Source: Alternaria dauci (taxonomy: Eukaryota > Ascomycota > Dothideomycetes > Pleosporales > Pleosporaceae). From it: a stretch of 64,000 nt of DNA. Positions within the stretch are counted from its first letter, which is position 1, and each line of letters begins with the position of its first letter. The notes under the pieces are model-generated. The model ran no database searches, was not told where the DNA came from, and worked only from the letters and a program-made list of their open reading frames with translations. Where the stretch lies: positions 2,170,001 to 2,234,000 of the forward strand of contig NC_091279.1 in NCBI RefSeq assembly GCF_042100115.1. The letters are read 5' to 3'. The position numbers and the translations under genes are program-made. Positions 1-10,100 of this stretch are shown here, in pieces.

Positions 1-854
1 AGAGTTGGCAAGGCGCGTCTTGTTGTGTGTTGATCGTACCGTTTGCACTCCGCGGATGGGGTCGCGACTAGCGCGACATTAACGCGCTTCGTAAAAGCGC
101 GAAGGTGAATAGAGCAGCATAATCTAAATAAAATTCTCCTCGCATGTTCACACTGTGTTTCAAAGCTACCTGTTTTGACATAGCACTTAGCGAATAGATA
201 TAGACTACCTAGGTATGTTTCGCCTGTATGAAACCAGGTGAGAATGAGCATGTTCAAATCACATGTGCATGTTCAAATCACATGTGCACAAACAGAAACA
301 CCGACATGATCACCCTCGCCGCCTGGGCTAGCATTCGCCCGAATTTCTCTGATCAAGTCTCGCTAGGGGTTGATTGGATACGAAAGCTTCTTAAATTGGA
401 CGGCTGCAGCCGAACGGTGCGAGAAGCGACGTGGGAGGCCCTCATTCTGTACAACCATGCATGTTTCATGTGTTGCTGCCGAACAGAAGCCACTGGGAAT
501 TATTGTCCCGCAACTGCCTAGAGCTCAAGGGGTGCATTGCCCATAACAGGCTGCAAGTTTTGTTGTCTTCCAAGAGCGCATGGCGGCATGGGTATTGGCT
601 GAATGCTGGTGAACAAGGTAGCTTGGCGAAGGGTTGTAAGCTTACCTAAGGAATGAGAAAGTGGTGACAGACTTGCTGAGAACACCAAGAATGACGCGCA
701 TACTGTCGAAAGCCTCGGTGTGTGGTGTAGAGTTGATCTGTGCGTCAAGTATACTGGTCAACATCGAACTTACTCTTGTGATTCTACATTCTATCGCTCC
801 CAAGCCCCAGCCCCATATCGCCAAGAAGCCACGACGTGTCTTGACAAAGACTTC
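1..854. other. Intergenic region without a supported gene
   Basis: Short open frames here overlap each other and show no family resemblance. The one structure seen is a 19-bp perfect tandem duplication at 249-286 (unit begins CATGTTCAAATC). It sits in the 5' flank of the unknown gene starting at 855. Nothing else recognisable. Confidence 0.6.
249..286. repeat. 19-bp tandem duplication
   Basis: Two adjacent identical copies of a 19-base unit (CATGTTCAAATCACATGTG). The unit contains the palindromic ACATGT, so it could be a duplicated binding site, but that is only a guess. Confidence 0.7.
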
Positions 855-1955
855 ATGTCTACCGTAAACGATATCCAAAGCACGCTGTCGCTGCTGTCGC
901 AGCGTCGTATCAAGAGATTGAAGGCTTCGCTAGAGCAGCGCAATCTCTTGGTCGTCATGGATGAAGTTCTCCCACACGTTACGCTCGAATTCGAACAGTC
1001 AAGACTCTCTGGCCGTTCGGCATTGAGAGCCCCTCTCGGATATAGAAACCAGAGTGACGGGGCAACAGTCGCTGTTTGGGCGTACATTTTCGACGACCAT
1101 ACTGGAAGCGAGCCGCCAATCGTGTTTCGCGAGGAGGTACCAACTCATTCGGAAGGTACTACTACCATACGCCTGTATCCACGCGCCGCGTCATCGCTAC
1201 TACGAAAAGCTTGTCAACTCCGACCGCCGTTCTGCTTCCTGCAGCAGGATCGTGATGAGGGTGTGAGGGACGGACGCGGTATGCTATGCGCAGTCGTAGC
1301 CTACTATGGGCTCATCGCTGGATCAAGCGACTGTGCTATGCGATGGCCTCGATTCGATACGTGCCTTACCGCCGCCCTAGACTACATCAATACCACTGTT
1401 GGAGTATCAGCAGCAAAACAAGCTGTTCAGCACGAGACAACGTCAAAGATCACGGAGTCGAAAGCGTTGATGGCCTTACCCAACGCGGCGCCGAAGAGGA
1501 AAGTTTCGAATGCTACCACGATGACTGGCATGATTCCGGAAGTTGGAGGACACGCCCCCCTGCCCACAAACTTTGCGGACAGACAACATAAACACAACGA
1601 GTCACTAATCGTTCGACTCAAGCTGGGTCGAAAAACTCTTGCTAAGATAGCAGGGTTTAGTCCACCTTTCGATCTACCGGGAAATCGGGATGAAGCTATC
1701 GGATTTGTCGCCAATTTGTGCAACAGTGGGATTGGAGACGACGTGGACAGTGTCATTGGGGATATCAGCGACGGCGCCTTCGAAATGGCGGACCAATCAG
1801 GTGTATGCGACAACGACCGGGCGACCCATTGCCGAACAAAAAGCAAGAAGCGCAAGCTAGTGCCGATCGAGAAGGACAGCGACGACGAGGGATACAAGGA
1901 GGTAGACGGTCACGAATGGCGACAAGCTTTCCGAAATCGACGGTACAAAGGGTAG
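855..1955 (+). CDS. Hypothetical protein with C-terminal basic NLS-like cluster
   Basis: Single-exon open frame of 366 residues from the ATG at 855. The frame is open further upstream but only with non-ATG codons, so 855 is the first credible start. I do not recognise the family. The N-terminal half has alternating hydrophobic and polar segments without membrane spans. The C-terminal third has a Lys/Arg cluster (KSKKRKLVP), resembling a nuclear localisation signal, followed by a short acidic Ser/Asp patch. This layout is common in fungal nuclear proteins of unknown role, so nuclear location is inference. It stands alone between two unrelated accessory genes. No transcript evidence, and an unrecognised intron is possible. 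Confidence 0.55.
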   Translation: MSTVNDIQSTLSLLSQRRIKRLKASLEQRNLLVVMDEVLPHVTLEFEQSRLSGRSALRAPLGYRNQSDGATVAVWAYIFDDHTGSEPPIVFREEVPTHSEGTTTIRLYPRAASSLLRKACQLRPPFCFLQQDRDEGVRDGRGMLCAVVAYYGLIAGSSDCAMRWPRFDTCLTAALDYINTTVGVSAAKQAVQHETTSKITESKALMALPNAAPKRKVSNATTMTGMIPEVGGHAPLPTNFADRQHKHNESLIVRLKLGRKTLAKIAGFSPPFDLPGNRDEAIGFVANLCNSGIGDDVDSVIGDISDGAFEMADQSGVCDNDRATHCRTKSKKRKLVPIEKDSDDEGYKEVDGHEWRQAFRNRRYKG

Positions 1956-2400
1956 AGTGATGTGTGCTGGTAATCAGTGCCATTGGATGCGATGCACACG
2001 GTAGTGTACGAGGGAGCTGTCCTGTCTAGTTGTGTGTCTCAGTACTCATAGTCATATATTTTGTCTAAAGTAACTCACAGTGCACCGAATCAGTTTTCGA
2101 ATTCTTCTATCCAGTTCTGACTGAGAAGGGAAGACATTCTTGATAGCGAAGTTTAATGGTGGCAGCGGAATGACATCGCCAATTACGTAATGACATTGGC
2201 TTGTGGTTGCGCTACTCCCATTATATACTAGCGCAGTACGAGAGGCTTTTGGATGCTTGAACTTCGACATCAACCGATCATCATTACAAGCTACAAAGCG
2301 CCAGTTCTTCAATCTCGCATCGACCGTCTAGCCAGTCACTTTTCTGGCGCAACAGGTAGGAGACTTGGCTCATCCGTTTAATCACCATGAACGTATCAAC
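1956..2400. other. Intergenic region, weak minus-strand small ORF
   Basis: A minus-strand open frame (ATG at 2270 to stop at 2052, about 72 residues) reads like plausible protein (VIGDVIPLPPLNFAIKNVF) but has no recognised family, and its frame is open upstream without an ATG. It may be a small lineage-specific gene, or a 3' exon of something unrecognised. Otherwise nothing seen. Confidence 0.3.
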
Positions 2401-3015
2401 TCAACTCCCCTCCATCTCCATATCCTCTTTGATTGACTTATACTTGTCGGCAGCACCGGATTGATGAGCACTTAGTACTTCCGCTGGGATTCTGCGCTGC
2501 CCAGCAGGCAACATGTTCTCTGTTTTCACCGCGTTTCGAACCAAGACCAATGCGTTATACAACCCTTGATACCCTGGTATAGGCAAATCGATATTTCTCT
2601 TCCCCGTCTTAAGAACCCATATGTGCATGTACATTAGTACAAGAGCATGAGCCGGCTCACTCATGGGCGTACTGAGACCGTGTCTTACATCGTTACTCCA
2701 GCTGAATGGTGCGACAGCTCTGAACTGCTCACCCATGGGCCTGATAACTTGCACGATGGTTCCCGCTTTGCGAATCTTGGAGTCGCGGATGACGCGCTTC
2801 GTCACGGAGCCGTTTGAATGCGCTAGAACCTCGCTATCGCCGTACTCGCCCATATACATTACGACACTGCTTTCGGACTCGTTGTTGTCAAATCGGAGAC
2901 GGTCGTATGATGGAATGAGATCAAGGATAGGACAAGTGTCGCTACGGACGATATCGACAAACATGTTGTGAATCTGCCATGGTACAAGGGATGGTGCAGT
3001 GGGATCATCAGACAT
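2401..3015 (-). CDS. Hypothetical protein, 204 aa
   Basis: Single-exon ORF of 204 residues beginning MSDDPTAPSLVPWQIHNMF. No signal peptide. One moderately hydrophobic segment in the second half (HALVLMYMHIWVL), which could be a buried helix rather than a membrane span. The C-terminus is short and acidic (KEDMEMEGS). I do not recognise the family. The start is the first ATG after an in-frame stop upstream, and the protein-like composition across the whole length argues for a real gene. Lineage-specific accessory gene is the best description. Confidence 0.55.
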   Translation of the reverse strand: MSDDPTAPSLVPWQIHNMFVDIVRSDTCPILDLIPSYDRLRFDNNESESSVVMYMGEYGDSEVLAHSNGSVTKRVIRDSKIRKAGTIVQVIRPMGEQFRAVAPFSWSNDVRHGLSTPMSEPAHALVLMYMHIWVLKTGKRNIDLPIPGYQGLYNALVLVRNAVKTENMLPAGQRRIPAEVLSAHQSGAADKYKSIKEDMEMEGS

Positions 3016-3567
3016 CTTGAACTTGAATTTGTGGAGTAAGTAATGAACAGTCGCTGATTGAGAAGTGTTTGGTGTGAGTGCTCAGTTAGTTTGCTTTGGA
3101 TGACTCAGTGATGAAAACTTTGAGGAGCGTTGGCAGTCAAATCGGCCTGAACAGGTAATGAACAGTGCGAAGCAAGGTTACAGCTCGCGCCGAGACGCTT
3201 GTCGAAGCGGCTGGACATTGTTGGCCGAGGAAGGAGTACGTGAAAGTCATAGCGAGTGAATAAGGGGGCGAACCTAGATCGCTCTGGATAAGGAACAGCT
3301 GAAAGTAACGGGGACAGCCCGAGTACTGAAACACAGTCGGACACAGTGGTAGATGTATAGTGGTAAGCTTTGAAAGACTTCGTGAAAGACAGTTCTGTTA
3401 TTTCAAATCATTTGGGAAGTACACGAAGATACTGGAACCCATATCGTATGGCACTCATTATCGTCATAGGATCTGATTGAGGCACGAGGGACTTGTACCG
3501 GGCTCATTGCAGGGGGATGCCTACTCTGCCGAGTGTGTCAGCAAAGACCTCGCAAATAGTCTGGTCA
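3016..3567. other. Intergenic region
   Basis: Overlapping open frames on the minus strand at 3105-3344 show no family resemblance and look like chance frames. No repeat or RNA seen. Confidence 0.5.
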
Positions 3568-3942
3568 TTATGACATACCGTAATGGAAGTGGCCATTGTT
3601 GTTGATGATGCGCTCGCCCAAGTTGATGTCGCGAGTCTCACCGTTGCCCTCTTCGTCCCTGAGAGTGGCACGGAGGACAGGCACATCACCGTCTCCCTCA
3701 AGTGCGAACTCGATGTCCTCTGCTGAATGGGAGAAATTCTCGCCGTCCCAGATGAAATGACCTACTACAGATCAGTAGGAGTAGTGTAGACTTTGTAAGC
3801 TTCCCATACCGTTGTCGTTGCCGATGTGCTGGTTGAGGTCGATCTCTGCGTCATTCCAGTCCCCGTCGGCGGTCTGAAGACGAGCTTTCAGGACATGGCC
3901 ATTATCGATGCGGATGTCTTCAGCAGTGTGGTAGAAGGTCAT
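3568..3942 (-). CDS. Cyanovirin-N homologue (CVNH) single-domain protein
   Basis: Two exons, 3810-3942 and 3568-3761, joined across a 48-bp intron with splice phase conserved, giving 108 residues, which is the usual length of one CVNH domain. The two internal repeats are visible. Repeat one runs from FYHTAEDIRID to DLNQHIGNDNG. Repeat two runs from HFIWDGENFSHSAEDIEF to LGERIINNNGHF. Each carries the family hallmarks: the AEDI segment, a strand with LxATL or LKARL, and the closing INL/DLN-x-I-x-N-x-NG motif. CVNH proteins are fungal mannose-binding lectin-like proteins, many of unknown native role. No signal peptide, so probably cytosolic. The four cysteines of cyanobacterial cyanovirin-N are absent, as in many fungal members. 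Confidence 0.85.
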
Positions 3943-5077
3943 TTTGGTCTGAGTGGTGATAGAGTTGATGTAAAGAGTAGGATGAGGGTGAACAGCGTGC
4001 GGATGGGTGGAATGGAGAAAGAGGCCGATGAGAGGTCCACAATATGGGGAGAAAGCTAGGGGTTTTATGGAAAGAGCATAGGCCGACTACCGGTCGTCGC
4101 ACGGCTGGAATGGAAGTAAGAGTGGCCCAGATGTCTAGTCAACAAACATCATCTAGACCAGATCCACCGCCTGTACTACTTCTCGGGATGACTGGGAGCC
4201 ACCTCTACTCTTACAACTTACCACCTGCCGTTGACTCTTTCATGACGCTGTGCCGAATGCCGGCTTGGGAGTGGTGGCTGTTCGCATAGCATTGCCGTAG
4301 CAGGCGAACCACGCAATTCTTTGTACTACACAATGTTCATGAGCAGCTGCGTAAACGGCTGTCAAGCACCAGGGTTGCGTATGGCCATGCACGAGCGCCC
4401 CAGTTTGCGCCCCGTGGCTGAGTGTGAGTGGCTTTACAGCAGTGGTCTGACCGTAACGTGCATCATGAGTGGGTCTCGTGCATCATTTGCAATCCACGCC
4501 ATGCAAGCACAATGGGGCTGTGCAGTTGGCATAGTGCATCTCGGTTGCGGGTTGAATTTTTCGGTATCATTGACATGAGGGGTTGGAAGGTTTCTCTTTG
4601 ACAAAAGCAGGAAGCGTGGTGGTAGAGAGGAAGGAGGAGGACAGCTGACAGCGAGATGCAGGGTACACGCAAAGGTCGCGCTAAACCTCGCACGGGCCGT
4701 ACCTTCCCCACCCCGCGATGCCACGATGATCTCTCACTCTCTCACCGCATCTTCCTAACAGCTATGCGGCAATTTGACCAGCGCATGTTCATCTTCAGAT
4801 TGCTCGACGAACATCGTTACCCTTCGCCAATTCTGGGAGATAACGCTCATTCCGTTGTTCTCCCCCCGCCGAGCTACTCCGGCTCAAACAGTAGGTAAGT
4901 TATACAACGCGGGCTGTACTCATGAAGCAGCACAACGAGCTTGACCAGCGAACGGACTTCAACTTAAAGCCGAGGAGACATTGTCCTATTCAGTTCATAC
5001 AGAATGACTACACAATGTACCCCTGCTTTCTGGTCGTTGGTTCGGTTCATATTCTTCACAGTCAATTATGAATCGAA
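3943..5077. other. Intergenic region, no supported gene
   Basis: More than 1.1 kb between the CVNH gene and the next unknown gene. Frames on both strands overlap (for example at 4044, 4321, 4434) and none looks like a protein family. Probably promoter DNA of the two flanking genes. Confidence 0.5.
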
Positions 5078-5959
5078 TTGCGTTTCATCGAACAGGAATC
5101 GCTGGAGGAACAAAGTAAAGATATCCCAGAACGAGAAGCGAAACCAGTAATGACGGAATTCACGATGGCCATCGATCATGCAACAGCTAGTACAACTGAT
5201 CACAATCAGGTCAAGAACATCTTGGAGCCTTTTCGACAGATCTTCATGCCTGTACTAGAAAACGTAGAGATCTTTAACGTAAGTCATCTCACAGAAAACC
5301 TGGCTTCCATACCCCTCATCATCACTCTTCACCCTGCTGAAGGAAATACCGTTTCTGTCCTTGGAAAAGGGTGAGCAGCCTTTTCCCCAAACGTTCGTTA
5401 CGACATGCAGACAGCAATCTTGAAGTTCAATCAGTGTGACATGAGCGTCCTATGTTTCATAGATTGGATTCGCGACGCGCTTCGGCTGATTGGTGCTACG
5501 GTAGATTGGCTGCTGAATGTTTCTGTCCACCCTCGCTTTATTCTCCATTATTCTGACGATGAACCCGTAACCAAGAATGGCCGTCATTCAGTATTTGAAA
5601 TAACCACAGCGAGTGGCGAGCAGTATATCGCGGATTTTACGCTTGAGCAATTCGGATATCCGGCAGGACTTTGGTTTTTCAAGAAAGCAGAATACTTTGC
5701 ACGCTATGTAGAGGTTGGTGTAGATTCACGTCTCGCTTTAGAGGAGGAAATGGACGCTGCGGAGCGGGATGTTACAAAGTCTGACATCCAGGAACACACC
5801 GGAACCTGTATAGATGCTGTTTGCGAGGAAATTCACTGGCCGGATTATCACAAACTTTCGGCTGAAGAACGTATGCCTTGGCTGGATGCTCGTACACAAG
5901 AAATCGTGGGTAGGCTCGAAGCAAAAGACCATCTGAACTCAGCATCAGATGCTCATTGA
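5078..5959 (+). CDS. Hypothetical protein, three-exon model
   Basis: Model: exons 5078-5278, 5343-5370, 5415-5959. Introns of 64 and 44 bp have GT-AG ends and keep the frame, and the short middle exon (28 bp, reading EIPFLSLEK) is supported because only this combination joins the two long open frames. Product about 257 residues. The ATG at 5150 (MTEFTMAID) is an alternative start. The C-terminal two thirds is globular, with a segment FEITTASGEQYIADFTLEQFGYP followed by acidic and charged helices. I do not recognise the family. No signal peptide or membrane segment. Likely a lineage-specific intracellular protein. The splice model is inferred. Confidence 0.5.
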
Positions 5960-6209
5960 AGTAGAGGCAAGTATTTCTAGTCTGAAGAAGCGCAATTTGT
6001 CCCCTAATTGACAATAGCATTTATTGCAATATACGTTTTAGTATGGGTAATGATGTTTGACGGAGGTTCCAAGGTTGTGATCAGCTCGTCGGCTCTGCAT
6101 CAGCTTAAGCTGAGGAATATCTGATTAAGGAAGGTCGGCACACGGTCTCAGTCCATTCACAAAGAAGGCAACTTTCATTCACCACGGTGAGAGCTGATCC
6201 TTATCTGCA

Positions 6210-7370
6210 ATGACGCGCTATCACGTGTGTATCTGGGAAAATTTTCTATGGTCAGAGTCGACACTAACTCATAGTTCAACTCTACCCAATAACAGCCGCG
6301 TTGCCGCTTTGCCAATATTTGCGAAACATACGGTCATGATCGGCAAAGTCCCAATAAAGCTCTCGCTGCCTGAAGCAATGGCGGCGTTGTCAATGCCGAA
6401 GTCGTCTTTATCCCCCTCACTGCACGTGGATTCTACTAAACCCTTCGGGTTCCTGGATCTACCAAAGGAGATACGTCAGATAATCTACCAGGAGCTACGC
6501 CCAATCACACAGTATCATGGAGTGTACCTAAAGGATGGCCAACAAAATATGACACTAGTCTGCACAACGATACCAGGCATATCAGTCCTAGCGACCTGTC
6601 GACAGGTCTACGAAGAAGCAAGGTACATACTGGATCCGCTCCTCAACAAAATCTTAGCGACGCCGCCAGCAATCACCATCATGGCGCACGACCTTCTCAG
6701 CTTCATGGATCCCCACAACTCCTTATCCTTCCCATCTACATTCTGGAACTGGTTTACTGGGCTCCTGAAATACAATGCGTCCAGCTCCGTGCGAGGCATT
6801 CACCGCTACCGCGATGGCAAGATATCAAGCGCTAAATTACTCCGAGTCCTTGATACAAAAGCCTTCACCCAGAAAGCCATGGACGCAAGAATGCTGAAAG
6901 CTCTGACAGAATTCCTCCTGCGAACGATCAGATATGCCGGTACAAAGCCAAAACCCATGTACACATACCCTCCCGTCACAGTCGTCGTCGAGATCACGGA
7001 AAGGTTTTTTGGTATACCTGTTACCATGACAACCTCTATAGCAAAGATATTGGCTTACAAGATAACAGCACCCGGTAGTCCTGTACCACGCCGAGTACAA
7101 AGCGGCGTTGGTGATATACCCTGGTTGCTCTCTCGACTCGCTTACGAAACTTGCTACGCTGCTTACAACCGCCGCGACATATCTCTCAATTTGCGGTTGA
7201 GGTTCTTGGGTGTCGACGAAGCTGAGAGCAGGTGGCCATGGTGGTGCTTCTCCTCGGAGGACCAGCTTCATGTGGATATCATCAACGGAGTAAGAGCAGC
7301 ACGGAGTGGAGGAAGAGGATTATTTTATTACGGAGGCGTTCTGTCGGAGGAGATTGAGGACGAGTTTTGA
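6210..7370 (+). CDS. F-box/2EXR-like protein
   Basis: Single-exon frame of up to 386 residues. The core (about residues 78-95) reads FGFLDLPKEIRQIIYQEL, the LP-x-EIR-x-IIY-x-L signature of the large fungal family of F-box-like/2EXR proteins, followed by VLATCRQVYEEA, the second typical helix. Such proteins usually have a variable C-terminus, as here, and are presumed substrate-recognition or interaction proteins, mostly uncharacterised. The start is uncertain: ATG 6210 gives a 76-residue non-conserved leader, while ATG 6336 or ATG 6378 would place the motif nearer the N-terminus as in relatives. I favour one of the later starts. No introns needed. Confidence 0.6.
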   Translation: MTRYHVCIWENFLWSESTLTHSSTLPNNSRVAALPIFAKHTVMIGKVPIKLSLPEAMAALSMPKSSLSPSLHVDSTKPFGFLDLPKEIRQIIYQELRPITQYHGVYLKDGQQNMTLVCTTIPGISVLATCRQVYEEARYILDPLLNKILATPPAITIMAHDLLSFMDPHNSLSFPSTFWNWFTGLLKYNASSSVRGIHRYRDGKISSAKLLRVLDTKAFTQKAMDARMLKALTEFLLRTIRYAGTKPKPMYTYPPVTVVVEITERFFGIPVTMTTSIAKILAYKITAPGSPVPRRVQSGVGDIPWLLSRLAYETCYAAYNRRDISLNLRLRFLGVDEAESRWPWWCFSSEDQLHVDIINGVRAARSGGRGLFYYGGVLSEEIEDEF

Positions 7371-7551
7371 GCTGAACACTGGCAGTGGGTTGCCAACAGT
7401 TTTCCTGCAAGAAAGTCTTGTAGATGAGTGTACAGCTCGGTAAAAGAACATCAACTCCTTCATGTTATAATACAGAAGATTCAAAGTATCAAGCCCACAT
7501 GAATTGACGGATACTGAGAGCGACCGTATATAGTAAGAGCAGACTGCAAGC

Positions 7552-9256
7552 CTACAGATGAGGAAAAACCTGCGACCACGACGGCGTATCATACACACCC
7601 TTTGGTACCTCCCTGATGCTTACAAAAGCTTCCACCACAATGTATGTCCGACTCACAACATAACTTACGCCACATAGGATACACAAAAGCGTGATGACCG
7701 CAGTACTAAACCAGCCCAACGTCCGCTTGTTGTAGGCGACCCAGATCCTGTCGATGAAAGGAAAAACATGAGCCAAGAGATTGGTAACCAGCCAGAATGC
7801 AGCACAGAAAGTCACCCATATGGAACTCAGCCGCCAAAATAGCTGCTCCAGGTGGCTGGGGAAGAAGTAGTCCCACGCTGCAACGTGTATCGCACCATAC
7901 ATGGTTGAAGCACCCTACAATACCATTCCCATGATCAAAGATTGCGTGCGACGGAGTAAACCGTGGTTTGGCCAGTCAAGAGCATGGGCTTGCACCAGCT
8001 CGGTAACGTAAGGTATATTGTAGGTAGAACCCGGGGTATCACCTTCCCCAGCTGGGGTGAAGCGAGTTTGTAAAATTGGATATTGCTGCAGGGCTTCTTC
8101 CGCAAGACGCTTTAACTCGGAACCGGCTTCAGTCTCGGGGTCCTGCATGGTGATTTCACCTTCTTGTTCCGAATGCTGAATAGTAGGACGGAGTCTTAGA
8201 TAGCCTATCGCACGAGGTTGCGCTCTATTGCAGTCATTGGCCGGATCAGAGTTTCCCGGCCCTGAGTCCTGGTCTTCGAAGTAAGCCAGCTTTTCGAGCT
8301 CAGGAGTCGCAGCTCGAAACGTCGCAAACCTACCCTGTGGTACCTTACCACTCATCTGACTCGATAGATACATATACGCAGTCAAAGGTAGCCATTCTCC
8401 TTTGAGTAATGTTGGAGCGGTCACTTGACGAGGTTTGTGCCACCAGAGAATATACATGATAAGCGCGCAGACAACATGAGCCACAACGTGTACTTCGAGT
8501 AGAGTAGTCGGTAGCCCAGACGCTGTCCGACTGATGACCTGAACGATCATCCATCCAGCCTGGATGCACACGAGAAGCTTAGCAAGGCCGTCTGCTTTGT
8601 TCTTGTCTTTGATTTCGTCGAGGGAGACGTCGGGGATATGTCCGCACTGAGCGAACAGTGCAACACCCTTCGCAGTGAGAGTGAGACGTTTCGCACCATT
8701 GAACAAGGCCGCACTTCGAAAGTCGGTGTCGTCAATATCGAGGGCGAAACCACCCATTGTGCCGTAGAATCCATGTACGATGGTCCATGGGCTTTGGCGG
8801 TGCTGGTCATGCTCTTCCGACACTGTTGTCTAGTACTTGTCAGCTTCCATAGCTAAGGAAGGATAATTTGGTTACCTTTTCGTGGGTTCTTGCGCCGTCT
8901 TCTTTCTTCCTCTTTGCCTCTTCTACCTCTGAACACAGCTGTCTTGCAGAAGCTAGTTGTCGCCAGGCCGTGTAAAGTATCAACTCGGGTGCGAACAGGC
9001 CGAGAACGCACCATTGGAACTCCCGGAATAGGGCTCTGCTATTGCCTTCAGCTTTGCGCGGTATGTTCAAGTGTACGGCCGAGTAAACGCATAACCCAAG
9101 GGTGGCGAAGCAGCTGATAAGTAGGGAGATCGTGTCGCGTTGGTTGTCCTCTTCCACGAAACCTACAGTATCTGTAGTGTTGACATTACCGGTACTTCTG
9201 GCGCACACACCGTGAACGATGATGAGAATGAGTGGAAAACTGGACAACAATAACAT
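7552..9256 (-). pseudogene. Multi-TM fungal membrane protein gene with one in-frame TAG
   Basis: Two exons, 8876-9256 and 7552-8829, with a clean 46-bp intron (branch GCTGAC). Starting at ATG 9256 the protein has a signal-peptide-like start (LLLSSFPLILIIVHGVCA). The fungal membrane-family segments follow in order: DTISLLISCFATLGLCVYSAVHLNIP, then QWCVLGLFAPELIL, WTIVHGFYGTMGGFALD, a charged cytosolic stretch, and C-terminal TM helices ending in VYDTPSWSQVFPHL. The only defect is TAG at 7915-7917, between LIMGMVL and GASTMYGAIHVAAWD. The same frame stays open and family-like for 120 more residues. Relatives, as I recall the family, usually have Trp at this site, so TGG to TAG is the likely change. 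Product otherwise about 425 residues, function unknown. Confidence 0.75.
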
Positions 9257-10100
9257 GACTTCCGAGCCGATGCGTGCGGGCCAGACCAAAGAAGGCAGAG
9301 TAAGATACAAAGAGGCGCGCCGCTTATACTAAAGTCTAAGGGTTGTCCGCCCGATATGTCCGACTGCATGCCAGGCTCGCATGGCGGCAATGCGAATGGG
9401 GGCCAATTCAGATATGTCCACTGGTACGTCAGCCATGAAGGCGTGTAATCAAAGGTTGTCGAGGACATGGGACCTTACATATCGGGATGCGCATCCATGC
9501 ACGGCGTAACAAATAAGTGCCGGCAGTGGTTCTTGTGATGAGGCCTCTCGCAGGGATGTGAAACGTACGGCGTGCCGCTCGTAAACGTGATTGCTGGGTC
9601 CCATCACAAACGGCCCCCAACGTCCGCAAACCACATATAGCCATTGTCAAGCTTTCGTTAACATCCGACGGACACGCGCTAAGTGCCAGTCGGCGCAATC
9701 GATTGGGACTGGGAGGTAGACCCGAGTATCATGGACTGAAAAGGAATCGATGTGGAGATCAGGCGTCTTATTATCGCGATACAGTAGGCCTCTGTCGCCG
9801 AAACAGCGACCTTCACACTCTCGTGGATCAGGCGTCTTAAGTTGTCTCCATGGATTGATCCGTGCATTGGCTTTCCCGTTCTTGGACTAGATCACATGCA
9901 CATTGGCTGCGCCACTTGTACTCTCAGGATACTTCCATCTCGATTCTACACGCCCAGAAATATATCTATCCGAGAATGAGTGTTCGATCTAGAAGACCTG
10001 CAGAGCAGGTGAGGTTGGCCGCGGAAAACCAGGTGCGCATATGTTTACCACACATGTGAACTTAAAAGCTGATAATCGCAAGACCGACTCCAGCAACCAG
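9257..10100. other. Intergenic region
   Basis: About 0.85 kb between divergently transcribed genes. Open frames at 9429-9698 and 9679-9867 have no family resemblance. A short near-repeat, GATCAGGCGTCTTA, occurs at about 9754 and 9826. Nothing else recognised. Confidence 0.5.

Noticed and set aside
6837..7271. Minus-strand ORF within the F-box-like gene
   Set aside because: Antisense shadow; no recognisable features.
7915..7998. Intron that would remove the TAG in the membrane protein gene
   Set aside because: The only in-phase donor (GTGCAAG) is weak and the removed segment (DWPNHGLLRRTQSLIMGMVL) looks like conserved coding.
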